DNA from: Corbicula japonica
Lineage: Eukaryota; Mollusca; Bivalvia; Venerida; Cyrenidae
Reading direction: 5' to 3'
Length of the DNA: 64,000 nucleotides
NCBI GenBank assembly: GCA_038501625.1
Contig: JAZAYU010000005.1
Coordinates: 11,495,484-11,559,483 of the forward strand
Below the pieces are notes generated by a model that saw only the letters and a program-made list of their open reading frames with translations, had not been told where the DNA came from and did no database searches. Below are positions 53,522-64,000 of the stretch, one piece after another. Position 1 is the stretch's first letter, and every line of letters starts with the position of its first letter. The position numbers were made by a program, and so were the translations under genes.

Positions 53522-53558
53522 ATGGCTTCGATGAACAATGTCCCGAAAGAGATACTCG
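53522..53558 (+). CDS. CARMIL: CARMIL exon 1 (start codon)
   Basis: ATG in context ACAGCAATGG, 12 codons plus 1 nt (MASMNNVPKEIL), donor gtaagt. The 5' UTR upstream is compact and follows the promoter motif cluster. Confidence 0.88.
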
Positions 53559-56500
53559 GTAAGTTAATATCAAACAGGTGTCCCAATTTAGCTTTGCAGA
53601 ATGTGTGGGTGGGGTACACACAAAAAAGTTTAATAACTTTTGTTAGTATTTAATTTAATATGAAGAGTGAAGACTTCTATACATATGTCATTTGTTTCAA
53701 GTTTCATATTGGTATGGAAATAATGAAGTTTAAACAATTAAGAGACACGGCAACAGTAATTTTAGGAAATGTTGTTGTTGTTTTGGTATCACAAACAGTT
53801 CATAGAATGAGGCACTGGTTACTTACTTGTGCATGTCAACCTTTATAATATGTTTTAAATTGACTGTCATGACTTCTGCAACAATATGCAATAACTGTCA
53901 CTTTTGCAGTAACCCACCATTTTTTTGTGTATCTTCCTACATGCACAAATGTTGAGTCAGAAATTAAAATTTATTTAAAAACAAAAACAACAAATGTTAA
54001 TACTAGACTTTAAACTGTGGCACATATTGCTCAAAGTGTGTTTTACAGACTGCACTGACTGAATAACCAACAGTAAAGCCAAAACTGCAACTGTAGACTG
54101 CAAGATGTACATGCTGATCTGGGTCTACACTGGATGCTGACAAATTTACTGCTGTGGCAAAATCTAGGAGAATTGCTCCTTGATGAAAGCATTATGTTTT
54201 GTGTAATAATACGTTAAACTCAGGTTGCAAATGAGTTTCTTACAAGTGCAAATTATTGAAGACCTTTTTGGTCAGTTTAATTCACACCATGGTTATAATC
54301 AGGATCTACACCAGCGGTTATCAGTGTATTATCCAGATCTGACAAATTTTACTACAAATGTGCATGTGTATCTGTGGAGCAAAGGGTTATTAGGAATGTT
54401 AATGTGAGTGTCATACTGAACCACCATTAACTGCATGGATAGGGCGTATATCCCATGTACACCAGGTGTAGATCCAGACTTTGGTCTAAATTAATCCTTT
54501 GAATCCAAAAGAGAACAATACAGATAATACATGTATGGATAGAATAACAAGTTATATTTAAGTCAAGCTTACCATTCTGGCTACTAATTGAGAGGTAAAT
54601 GATTGTTTGAGCTGACAAAACTGATCTTTTACTAATTTGTTTTCAAACTGAGAGAGAGCTTTCAGCGGTGTAGCGGGTTCTGCTTCTAATAATCTGATTA
54701 TCTCTCATTTCCAGACAGTATGAGAGAGTGCCTAGATAGAAGAGTGAAACTGTCAATAAAAAGACTCGTCAATTATGAAACCAGGAAAGACAAGATAGAA
54801 AACAGGGTTCTGGTATGTACACAGTTTCTACTACAGCTCACATAAAATTGTTTTTAAATTGTTTTGTTCAACCGAAAGTATGAAAGCCTACTTACAGGAT
54901 GCTTATGCAAGTTAGTGGTAAGCAGTGGCTTGCCTTCAGGTGATTTACCAGTACACCAAGGAATGGCTTAGAGAAAGACTTAGGAGAAATAGTCTCTCAA
55001 ATTTCCAGCACTTCTCCATCTGCTTAGCCAAGGGAAAAGTTTTTCTCCAAATGTTTCTTACAGAAATTCAAAATCCTAGCCGACTTTTACCAGAAATTGG
55101 AAAGACTTCTCCCAGTTGTTACAACCTAAGCCAATCTCTGTACACATTTTGTGGCTTGTGGAAGTTTGGCCAGGCTGGAGCTCAAACCTTAGACCATGTA
55201 AATTTCTTTGTTCCACAGTTTCTCTTTGTTGATAATTTATTAAGGGTTAGGTCTGGTATATGGTCAGTGCCCAAGGTTATAAAGCTGAGCATGGAAACCA
55301 GTCTCAAATCTCAAGCATCTGATTGGCTGAAATGGCGACTGGTCGCCATTTCAGCCAATCAGATGCTTGAGATTTGAGACAGGTTTCCAATCTCAGCTTT
55401 ATAACCTTCAACCCAGAATAAATAAAGCAAACTCCAGATTGGCTTAAGTTATATTGGTAACCAGTTGGCACCAAAGAGATTTTTAAAAATATATCATGAA
55501 TCTAGAAAATGGGGGAATTTCTGCAAATGAAGATAGCAAATGCAAAGGAAATCGTTGGGAATTAAAATATTTCAGGAAGAAAAAAGAAACCTGATGCATC
55601 ACTTTCGGGTTACTTTATCTTACCATCTACAGTGTTATTGATAAAAGAATAGTATTATTGATAAAAGAAACTAATAAGAATGTAGGTGAAAGGAAGCAGA
55701 AACTATTGTTAAGAGTTTTGTATTAAATCTGCTGTTTAAATTTATTTGACAGAAACATCTCAAATGTTAGCTTCTTCTCGGAAACGTTGGAATTCACAAT
55801 GTATCAAGAAAACAATTTAGATCCGTTTTAGAATGTGTAAAGCTGAAATTTGATCAGGGTCTACATTTAACACAGTCAATAAGCCACATTTTACATCCTG
55901 GGTCAAATACAAATGTATCTAACCACATTACACTGGGCTGGCACACACATAGATTTCAAGGTGCCCTTATTGCACTTTTTTAATACTTTTTTCATGTTTG
56001 ACAAATCAGACAGCCCAATTTGGGACAGATTTTATCACATGAGAGATATGTAAAATATCACTTCCTTCTCTGTTAAGGTAGTTAGATTACAAAGGTATTA
56101 ATCAATACAAAACCATTATTAAACAAGTATTAAACGAGTATGTCTTTGGCTTGCTCAGCTAGAATGTGGATGAAATTTTTGCCAGGAATTTCAATACATG
56201 TTGATGCTGATTTTTTTCATTTGGTGCAAGAATATTTGAATTTACAAACAAGATCCTTTATTCCGTTTATTTTCATTTTATCATGCATGCAATCAGTATA
56301 GATCTAGATCAGCTGGCACATCCATGCCACCTGATCAAGATCTACACTGTTAACTTTAGGTCAGAAACAACTCAGTAAATTATTGATATGGTAAGGTTGA
56401 AAGTAAAAATAAATCAAACGCTACTTGCTTGAATCAAAATGCAAGAATCTGCATCATGTTGCTGACATTAAATCACATGAAAACCAGGTAATCATGACTT

Positions 56501-59500
56501 CCTTGTCACAGTATAGCTTGTTCACCTGTTACCGTTAGTACAAGGTTTTGGTTTTATGGTAATATATAGGCATCAAGATGCAAAGAGCGACATATGGTTG
56601 ACACATCTGTACTCAACAAGTCATGGTGTTTAACCTTCTACTTCTGAATTAATGTAATGGACACTACCTTCTATTTATTTTGTCCATCCCATTATTTATT
56701 CATAGGGATGTTTTTTACAGCAATTTATGAACTGAATAGTAGACCCTGATCATACTAAGAAATATTCTGTAATGAATCTGACAACAAATAGTGTAGATCA
56801 AATGTTAACTACATGGATGTGCAGTCTGATCTGGATCTGCGTGTTTGCTTCTTGCTTTGAAATGATAAAAGCAAACGGTGTAGACCCAGACCAGACTGCA
56901 TAAATGTTTAGGCTGATCTAGATCTACAGTGCTCATCCATGTAGTAAAAAGGTTTACCATCATGAAAAATAAAGTAAAGCAATTTTATTATTAGTTAAGA
57001 TAATTGACTATCTTATACATCCCCTGGCATTGTGATTATGACCTCTAGAAAATAAGTGACTCTGGTTTTCAAATACGATTGAAAACACCGACATTACAAT
57101 TTATATATCCAGTTTAGAAATCTGTTACTGAAAGTTGCTTTGGTATTTTGTATACAAGGAAGATAAAAAGACAATCTCTAACAGAAGAAAAATGTATTTT
57201 CTATGTAACATATATCTAGATAATTTTTCTTTATCACGTTCCTTACAGTTTTTTAATGGCAGGAAGTTTATTTAGTGGTGTAAGCGTGGATTATACTTGA
57301 GCACTGGCTGATTCAAGTACATGTAGTATAGGTCACTTGTTATATGTTAATATGCAAACAGTTGATCTAAATATGAAACTTATCATAAATTAATGACCTG
57401 TCATGTTTATGGTAAATAAAAGAAGTCCATTTAAGGAGTGAGTAAATGTTTCGGTCATAAACTGAAAATGAAAATTTACAATCATGATATTCATTATAGA
57501 TTTAACATACATGTAATAGGGAATTCATAATACAAAAATGTTGAGTCACTTTTAATGAATACAGTTTATATTCCGTTTGGAACCAGTGTAGATCCAGGTC
57601 TATCGGCACATCAATGTAGTCTGATCTGGATCTACATTGTACACTGTTTTCTTCTTGGGTCAGAAATTTTATAGCTTAATGAATCTTAAAGCGACCAGTT
57701 TATTATATAAGCTGTATCCTATGGAATAATGGGTTAAACAAGTCAGTTTTCCTTGATGCTGTAAACAGGGATGAGCAGATGTTGTTAGAATAGAGAAGTG
57801 TTTCAGATTTAGGTAGAAGTTGTGAAAGTTATTTTTATAAAACACAGCTAAAAACTGCTTCATTGGCTTGGCAGAGGGAGAAGTTGAGGATATTTGGAAG
57901 ATTATTTCTGCTAAGTCTCTGTCTTTACTAATCCCTGTCCAAGTACTAGCTTTAGTGGAATGCTATCGTTAGGCTTGATTGAACAGTCTCCATGATAATA
58001 GCTGACCAATAAAATTCCCATAATGATTACAGATAAATATTTGTGTAATTGTCTGTAATACATGCTATTCTATTGACAACAGTTATGTTTTCTGCTCTTC
58101 TGTTGACATATGAACAGCTACAGCAATGACAATTTCGGGCTCATCTTTTGAAAAGTACTGTTTTCATGCTTTCTTTTGACAACAGATGCAATGTTCTTGC
58201 TTTTCTTTTGACAATTGTTTTTTCATACCTATTGTTGTTTTTTTTTGACTGATTAACCCTTTCCTGAGATACACCTTTATTGCTAGGGCGAACAGTTTAG
58301 ATCCAGATCAGCCGGCACATCCTGATCAGGATCTAAACTGTTCGCGTTTTGATTCATTAGGTTATTTCTGACCAAAATGCGACCAGTGCAGATCCTGATC
58401 AGAAAGCACGGATGTGCCGGCTAATCTGGATGTACACTGGTCGCATATGCGTAAACATGCATATATATCAAGGAAAGGGTAAAAGTTCTTTTCCAGGTAT
58501 ATATATGCTGCTGTATTATACAGCAGTTTGTCTTAGATGATGTATGTTTATATTGGAATATATTTTACAAGATAATTTTGTGTGGTAATTGCAAGAAATG
58601 ATACAATTATGGGATCTGCGGGCTGTCATATGTTGCCAGTTGATTCAGCTACTGATATTTTTTTTCACATTACTGTATGTATGGTTATTAACTGAATATT
58701 TTGTTTTTGTATTTGCAGGCATTTTCAACATACAGATTGTTCATATTTACTGCCAAGTCTGCAAAAGATACAAAGGTATGCTGATGCTGTAAGCACATCT
58801 GATATCGTATTAGGATGTAATCTGTTTTATATTATTTTCACCACTGTATATTACATCATACTTTTCACTGCTTACAGTATAGGACAAACAAATACATACA
58901 GTCAAACCTGTCTTTAGCAGCCACCCAAGGGAGTGACAAAAAGTGGCTGCTCTATACAGGTGGCTGTTAAAGACAGGTTAAGATGAGAACAAATTGCCAG
59001 TTTAGGACATATTCAAACTGGCTGTTTAAGACAGGTGGTTGGTATTTGCAGGTGACTGCTAAGGCAGGTTTCACTGTATATGGTTGCAGATAACTGGTTG
59101 ACCCTTTTTATCACAACAAAAATCAGTAATATTGTAATATGACAACTTGTATTTACATTCCTGGCATTTAAAACTGGGCGTCTTTAACCCATTACTCAAC
59201 AGATATGGTCTTTATTACATGGGCGACGGATATAGATGCAGATCAGCCAGCACTTCATTGCCATCTGATCTGGATCTTTACTGTTGGCTTAGTGTCTAGA
59301 TATAATTATATCAATCTAGATTAGATGGCAGAGACTGATGGCCACTGATCTGGATCTTCACTGTTTGTCCATTCTATAAAAGTCGTATCTATTGAGTAAA
59401 TGGCAAAATATAAAAATTAAACAAGTATAGAATTAAGTACTGAGATATATTTGCACTCTAAGAGTTAATAAAACAGAAATTTCTTCAAATTTTATTTTAA

Positions 59501-62500
59501 TGCTTGTTCATGACACGTGTACGTGTGGAAATTCTTCCTGCTTGGTAGCGATTTGATACAATAAAATTCATAGTTTTTTAACCAATTTTCAGATTCAGGA
59601 AGTGCATTCTCTGTACAAATATATTGATTCCTTTAAGAAATAATATAAGAGTAACCAAATCTTGTTTAACATTTACTCCGCATACATACATTTTAATGCA
59701 TGTGCATAATTATTCAACAAGTATAGATCTGTGCTATCTGATTGGGTTCTACACTGATTGCATCTTGTGCCCAAGGTTATAAAGCTGAGCATGGAAACCA
59801 GTCTCAAATCTCAAGCATTTGATTGGCTGAAATGGCGACCAGTCGCCATTTCAGCCAATCAGATGCTTGAGATTTGAGACTGGTTTCCAAACTCAGCTTT
59901 ATAACCTTCAACCTTGGCCAGAAATAAGCTAATGAATCCATAGCGAACACTGTTGATACTGATTGGATGGCATGGATGTGTCAGCTGATTTGAATCTACA
60001 CTGTTTACCTATGGGATAACAGCCATATCCCATGGAGTTATCAGGATCTATATACTTATTGTTAAAATGATTCTTTCAAAACACCTCTAACAACCTTAAA
60101 TGGGAGAAAAAATAGATGAGGCATAAAGATGTACATTACTTAAATACGTTAAACTAACGAAAATGTATATTTAAGCATATGCAATTTTATACTCCAATTT
60201 ACACAATAGTTAGAGTAAGAGCTTTTCAAAATCAGTGGTTATTTAATACTTAATCATAAATTATCACAACACTCAAACATTGCGATGTTTCATTCACTGG
60301 TAACATTTAGTGATAAAATATTATTACTAAGGTGGCATATTTCTGCCAGACAATAATCAGTTAAGGTCACGTTTCTTACATAGTATCTATCTCCCTGTCA
60401 ATAGAAAGCTTTTTGGTCAGAAAGAACACAATTATTTAATTAACAAGTGAACAATGTTGATCCTGAGCATATGGCACATCTATCCCCCTCTGATCTGGAT
60501 CCACACTGTTTGCTCATGCAATAAAAGGCATATATATGGAGGGAAGGGTTAAATTTAGTTGCCTGCAGATGGCTTAAGGTTTTCAGTTGCAAGGAAAGGA
60601 AATGTTATTTTGCCAAGTACTTTTATTGAAAATTAGATAAGTTTGGATTTCAATGAGTGATATTTTCATTTTCATATGATAATAATGAAATAAGGAAGGA
60701 ACTGAGTCACATTTTACAAAAATGTTGTTAATTGATGTTTGAATGAATAGCACTGTCACTCTATCTGATACAGCTCTTAACCCATGTTGAAGCTGGGTCA
60801 ATACAGAACAGTCACACCTTTGTTCATTCTAGGCTGAAGGTTATAAATCTGAGCATGGAAACCAGTCCCAAATCTCAAGTATCAGATTGGTTGAAATGGC
60901 GACCAGTTGCCATTTCAGACAATCAGTTGCTTAAGATTTGAGACTTGTTTCCATGCTCAGTTTTGTAACCTTGGGCACTGATCAGGATCTTTACTAATAT
61001 TAGCCAGATTTATTTGGTTATTCATGACATAGTAGCAAACTGTGTAGATCCTTATTAGACTGCATACATTGGAGTTGTGTATAGGGTATGAGTCATATCA
61101 TGAGAGATGGGATATAACCCTCATGTAGTGATGACTGGATAGAAACCCAGTAAACATGCTGGTGTTATATACCTGTTGATGATTTTGTCTAGAACTCAAA
61201 CATGGCAGAAAAAAATGTCGAAAACACTAAAAATCAGACAAAGGTAGTCATTGGTTTCACTTACACTAGAGAATTTAAGGATAATTCAGTCTCTTAAAGG
61301 TACATAGATTCATATAATTTATTGTTCAGTTTGAACCACAATAATTAAGCCTTTTATAGTTTCTAAGGGACACAACCCTGTTACACCGGATTTATAAAAC
61401 TTCTGTTAGTATTGGATGAGTTATGTCCCTTGAACCCCTTGTTAAAATGTGTATCACTGTGCTGTATTTGAACTTGATATGTTGGTACCTGTCTCCCAAC
61501 AGTTCTATTTTACAACCTAATCAAATGCTCCATTTGTTTATATTTCAGTTAGAAAGCAGTATTCATTACCTCGAAATCAAAGGCATAGAAAGCAAGAGGC
61601 CCAATCAAGTAAGTCTACTGGACTTTCTGCAATTAAAAGTATTTCCCAAAAATTTTGACAGGGCACCATTTTATGAGCAAATTTTTCAGCTGCCACAGCC
61701 CAATAGCAGCTGCTGCCTTGCAGTCACCATCTTGATTATGCCCACTTTTTTTTGGTAAAACAGATGCCATCTGGTAGCAGTTACTTATTTGTGACCTGCG
61801 TTACTGAATGTTTTGATTTCAGACTGATGTATTGGCGAATTTGATAAATTATCATCATTTGTGTTGTTTTGTTTTCTTTATATTTACAAATGCTATCAAA
61901 TGCAGTTACCTGACGTGATTGGAAACATATTTTTTGGTGAATGCGATGTTGCACATAACTATTAATTTGCACTCGAATATTGTGACATATCTAATGTTTT
62001 ATGTGGAAAGATGAGATCTGAAAAATTAAAACTGTTAACTTACAGTGCAATTTCAATTTATGGACCCCAAATACGGTGTTATACCAAGAGTAAGGTGCAT
62101 TTAGAAATATCAACTCTATATATAAATGAATAAGTATTTTGTTGATGATCATATTGTGGAAGATTTATGTGATGATTCCTTGAGTATGTGATAAATATGC
62201 AAATGCAATTCATTGACACTTAACTCTTTACACCATAGATACACATTTTTTATGCATTTGCAACCAGTGTTAATTCAGATCAGCCGGTACATCTGTGCCT
62301 TCTGATCAGGATCTTGACTGTTCACTTTTTATACTGAAATAACCTGAGTTCAATATAAAAAAATAAGTAAAAATTAAAGAATGTAGAAACTGATCAGATG
62401 GCACAGATGTGCATGCTGCTCTGGATCTACACTGTTCGCCAATGCTTAAAAGTGAGTATATATGGAGGAAAGGGTTAAAATGATATCTGTGTTTTTTAGC

Positions 62501-62627
62501 TTGTGTTGACAACAGCCAGCAAATCCTACGCATTTATGACGTTAGAGGCAGACACAGATGAAGTTAACCACATGATCACACACATCGGCACTTCACTGAA
62601 GACCATCTTCCCAGCTTTTCCTGTAGA
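53522..62627 (+). CDS. CARMIL: CARMIL (LRRC16-family) N-terminus, first five coding exons, 3' partial
   Basis: Exons 53522-53558, 54715-54812, 58719-58775, 61549-61608 and 62500-62627 join in frame to 126 codons plus 2 nt. All introns are GT-AG. The protein begins MASMNNVPKEILDSMRECLD, then VKLSIKRLVNYETRKDKIEN, STYRLFIFTAKSAKDTK, YLEIKGIESKRPNQ, and ends HIGTSLKTIFPAFPV. The order matches the CARMIL N-terminal PH-like domain, which has RKIKISVKK, VLVLTSCRAFL, FSYLEIHG and HIGTCLRKIFPG in vertebrates. CARMIL proteins bind membranes through this domain, carry leucine-rich repeats and regulate actin capping protein. Those later domains lie beyond the window. Which vertebrate paralogue is closest cannot be told from this part. 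Confidence 0.92.
54715..54812 (+). CDS. CARMIL: CARMIL exon 2
   Basis: Acceptor tttccag, donor gtatgt. It encodes DSMRECLDRRVKLSIKRLVN and YETRKDKIENRVL, the first strands of the PH-like domain. Confidence 0.92.
55268..55412. mobile_element. Palindromic MITE, near-perfect copy
   Basis: GCCCAAGGTTATAAAGCTGA to TCAGCTTTATAACCTTCAAC, centre ATGGCGACTGGTCGCCAT. The 150-codon frame crossing it is not a gene. Confidence 0.85.
56270..56955. mobile_element. Two degraded piggyBac-like MITE fragments
   Basis: Fragment 1 at 56290-56370 (GATCTAGATCAGCTGGCACA, GATCTACACTGTTAAC). Fragment 2 at 56740-56955 (GTAGACCCTGATCATAC, GCAGTCTGATCTGGATCTGC, GTAGTAAAAAGGTTTA). Confidence 0.45.
57570..57735. mobile_element. 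piggyBac-like MITE, partial
   Basis: GTAGATCCAGGTCTATCGG, GTCTGATCTGGATCTACATT and CTATGGAATAATGGGTTAA. Confidence 0.55.
58253..58482. mobile_element. piggyBac-like MITE, nearly intact
   Basis: TTAACCCTTTCCTGAGAT at the left, ATATATCAAGGAAAGGGTA at the right. The core is the clearest in the window: GATCCAGATCAGCCGGCAC, TCTGACCAAAATGCGACCAG, GCAGATCCTGATCAGAAAGC. Confidence 0.7.
58719..58775 (+). CDS. CARMIL: CARMIL exon 3 (57 nt)
   Basis: Acceptor tttgcag, donor gtatgc, 19 codons AFSTYRLFIFTAKSAKDTK. It fits between exons 2 and 4 exactly where vertebrate CARMIL has the LTSCRAFLVTARIPTK strand. Confidence 0.9.
59186..59404. mobile_element. piggyBac-like MITE, degraded
   Basis: TTAACCCATTACTCAACAGA at the left, TCTATTGAGTAAATGG at the right, with GCAGATCAGCCAGCAC and CTGATCTGGATCTTCACTG. 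Confidence 0.55.
59768..59912. mobile_element. Palindromic MITE, near-perfect copy
   Basis: GCCCAAGGTTATAAAGCTGA to CAGCTTTATAACCTTCAACC, centre ATGGCGACCAGTCGCCAT. It sits inside a piggyBac-like MITE whose parts flank it (59700-59767 and 59913-60040). Confidence 0.85.
60400..60553. mobile_element. piggyBac-like MITE, partial
   Basis: TTTTTGGTCAGAAAGAAC, TCTGATCTGGATCCACACTG and ATATATGGAGGGAAGGGTTA. Confidence 0.55.
60832..60976. mobile_element. Palindromic MITE
   Basis: GGCTGAAGGTTATAAATCTG to CAGTTTTGTAACCTTGGGC, centre ATGGCGACCAGTTGCCAT with a few mismatches between arms. Confidence 0.8.
61549..61608 (+). CDS. CARMIL: CARMIL exon 4 (60 nt)
   Basis: Acceptor tttcag, donor gtaagt, 20 codons LESSIHYLEIKGIESKRPNQ. 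The YLEIKG motif corresponds to YLEIHG in vertebrate CARMIL. Confidence 0.92.
62220..62478. mobile_element. piggyBac-like MITE, TTAA at both ends
   Basis: TTAACTCTTTACACCATAGA at the left, TATATGGAGGAAAGGGTTAA at the right; core CAGATCAGCCGGTACATC and GCTCTGGATCTACACTGTTC. It ends 21 bp before CARMIL exon 5. Confidence 0.7.
62500..62627 (+). CDS. CARMIL: CARMIL exon 5
   Basis: Acceptor ttttttag, donor gtaagt within GTAGAGTAAGT. It encodes LVLTTASKSYAFMTLEADTD, EVNHMITHIGTSLKTIFPAF and ends PV plus 2 nt. A MITE ends 21 bp upstream. Confidence 0.9.
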
Positions 62628-62739
62628 GTAAGTGCTAAATTAATGAAGTGGTCTCCCTGTTATCAACCAAGTTTTATTTGGAAAACATTGGTTATTAGAT
62701 TAGGGTATTCGATGGGCAGGCAGGCAAGGGGGCATCCAC

Positions 62740-63470
62740 ATTTCATTAAGATTTTGTTTAAGTTCACTTTTTATCTAATAACCATTCAAGTTAGAGCTTT
62801 GAAACTTAACATAGTTGTCTGACATCACAAAAGTAATAATCAAGCCAAGTTTCATAACTGTTGACTGTATTTTGTCATAGTTATGCCCCTTTTTCCACTT
62901 AAAATTTAAAAAGGAAACCTGGTTTACATGAATTTTGGCGTCTTCTTGGTCTTCAGTTATTAATTGGACGAGTTTGAATATGGGTCACCTGGGGTCAAAA
63001 ACCAGGTCACTGTTACAAAAAATAGAAAAATCTTGTCCAGGCTATAAATTTGTTATTTCTCATTGGATTTTAAAATAACTTGGCTAAAATGTTTACCATG
63101 ACAAGGTGTAGTTTCGCGTACAATACCCATGCCTGTTGGTCCAAGGTCAAGGTCACTGTTACTAAAAATAAAATTTTCTTGTCTGGGCTGTAAATTCCTA
63201 ATGAATGGAGTGATTTCAAAATAACTTTACATAAATGTTCACCTTGACAAGGGGATGTGTTGCTTACAATACCCATGCCGGTAGGTCAAAGGTCAAGGTC
63301 ACTGTTACTTAAAATAGCATTTTCTTTTCCAAGCTGTAGATTTGTTGTTTCTTATTGGATTTTAAAATAACTTGGTGTAAATGTACACCATATCAAGACG
63401 TTGGGTCTCGTACAACACAACTTTGTTGTACTCAGGTGAGTGATAAAGGGCCATCATGGCCCTCTTGTTC
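62740..63470 (+). mobile_element. Helentron-like element, 5' end unclear (H8)
   Basis: Tandem units with GATTTTAAAATAACTTGG and CCAAGGTCAAGGTCACTG, and a 3' end CTCAGGTGAGTGATAA, hairpin AGGGCCATCATGGCCCT, CTTGTT. The 3' end resembles H2 and the units resemble the second half of H5. Confidence 0.6.
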
Positions 63471-63770
63471 ATATTACCCACATCATATGTAGTAAGGTCC
63501 ATAACTCTAATAATCATTTTCCAGGATAATCTCCCCAATAATCTTAGAATTTTCTAAAAAAAATGTAATATTTAACTTTATTTAACTATATATTTACTAC
63601 AGACTTGAAACATATGATCCTTTCATCTTTCAAATTATATGCATGCAGTATGCTTTGTCTTCCACAAGCATATTTTTCATTACAAATGTTTATTTATAAC
63701 ATATGTATACCTATTCGATTTCAAAGCTACATTTCGGGGGCATATGTCAATTTCAAGTGACAGCTCTTGT
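63471..63770 (+). mobile_element. Helentron-like 3' end (H9)
   Basis: CGGGGGCATATGTCAATTTC, then AAGTGACA closing a hairpin with TGTCA, then GCTCTTGTT. This is the 3'-end signature of the group; its 5' part may lie upstream of H8, which could be nested in it. Confidence 0.45.
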
Positions 63771-63830
63771 TTTTTATGATAGTCACACAAAATGAAATCA
63801 AATGTTTTGTGTTATAAAAGCAAAAAGGTT

Positions 63831-63988
63831 TTAACCTTTTCCTCCATAGATACACTTTTATTGCATGTGCAAACAGGATCACTTTTTTATAGATACGGTT
63901 ATTTCTGACCAAAATGCGACCAGTGCTGATATGGGTCTACACTAGTCGCACATGCATAAAAAGGTGTATATATGGAGGAAAGGGTTAA
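63831..63988. mobile_element. piggyBac-like MITE, short intact-ended copy
   Basis: TTAACCTTTTCCTCCATAGA at the left, ATATATGGAGGAAAGGGTTA at the right, internally deleted but keeping TTTCTGACCAAAATGCGACC. Confidence 0.7.
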
Positions 63989-64000
63989 GTGATATGAAAT

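Noticed and set aside
54925..55377. 150-codon frame in CARMIL intron 2
   Set aside because: Runs into a palindromic MITE, lacks a recognisable domain, and does not fit the CARMIL frame.

Overview
This is AT-rich eukaryotic nuclear DNA with large introns, GT-AG splice junctions and very dense non-autonomous transposons. A bivalve mollusc is the best guess. The reasons are the single-exon coiled-coil/NHL-type gene, the Helitron-like elements with central tandem repeats, and the tRNA-derived SINEs. This is inference; no species marker is visible.

Four genes can be read. (1) Bases 1-39860, plus strand: a 20-exon gene, 5' end outside the window, encoding at least 1743 residues of a dynamin-type large GTPase resembling nuclear GTPase SLIP-GC (NUGGC). 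All exon phases join into one open frame. The GTPase and coiled-coil core (exons 3-16) is flanked by an acidic N-terminal extension of at least 371 residues and a C-terminal tail. The extensions carry four SUMO-acceptor-like PsiKxE motifs and two SUMO-interaction-like motifs, one of them at the extreme C terminus. (2) 46101-47080, minus strand: a complete two-exon NOP10, 64 residues, an H/ACA snoRNP subunit. (3) 48860-50272, plus strand: an intronless 470-residue coiled-coil plus beta-propeller protein, like a TRIM/NHL protein without RING or B-boxes. (4) 53522-62627 and beyond, plus strand: the first five coding exons of CARMIL (LRRC16 family), encoding the N-terminal PH-domain region. The four genes have no evident common pathway.

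Most of the rest is mobile DNA. At least seven Helentron-like elements share one design: a 5' hairpin, a subterminal inverted repeat, tandem units of about 130-180 bp, and a 3' hairpin followed by TCTTGTT or TCTAGTTT. Many short TTAA-flanked piggyBac-like MITEs and about a dozen copies of a roughly 140-bp palindromic MITE are scattered through introns and spacers. There are four or five hAT-like elements, some with clear 8-bp target duplications, and two SINEs with target duplications. The 10.3-kb intron between GTPase exons 14 and 15 holds a perfect 411-bp palindrome inside one Helentron-like element. It also holds a 7.2-kb TTAA-bounded element with inverted arms of 0.8-1.0 kb. Nested inside that is another Helentron-like element carrying a 0.9-kb pentanucleotide array.

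Several transposons end 20-40 bp before splice acceptors or begin 15-20 bp after donors of real exons. No CRISPR, rRNA or intact tRNA gene was seen, and no complete transposase or viral gene.
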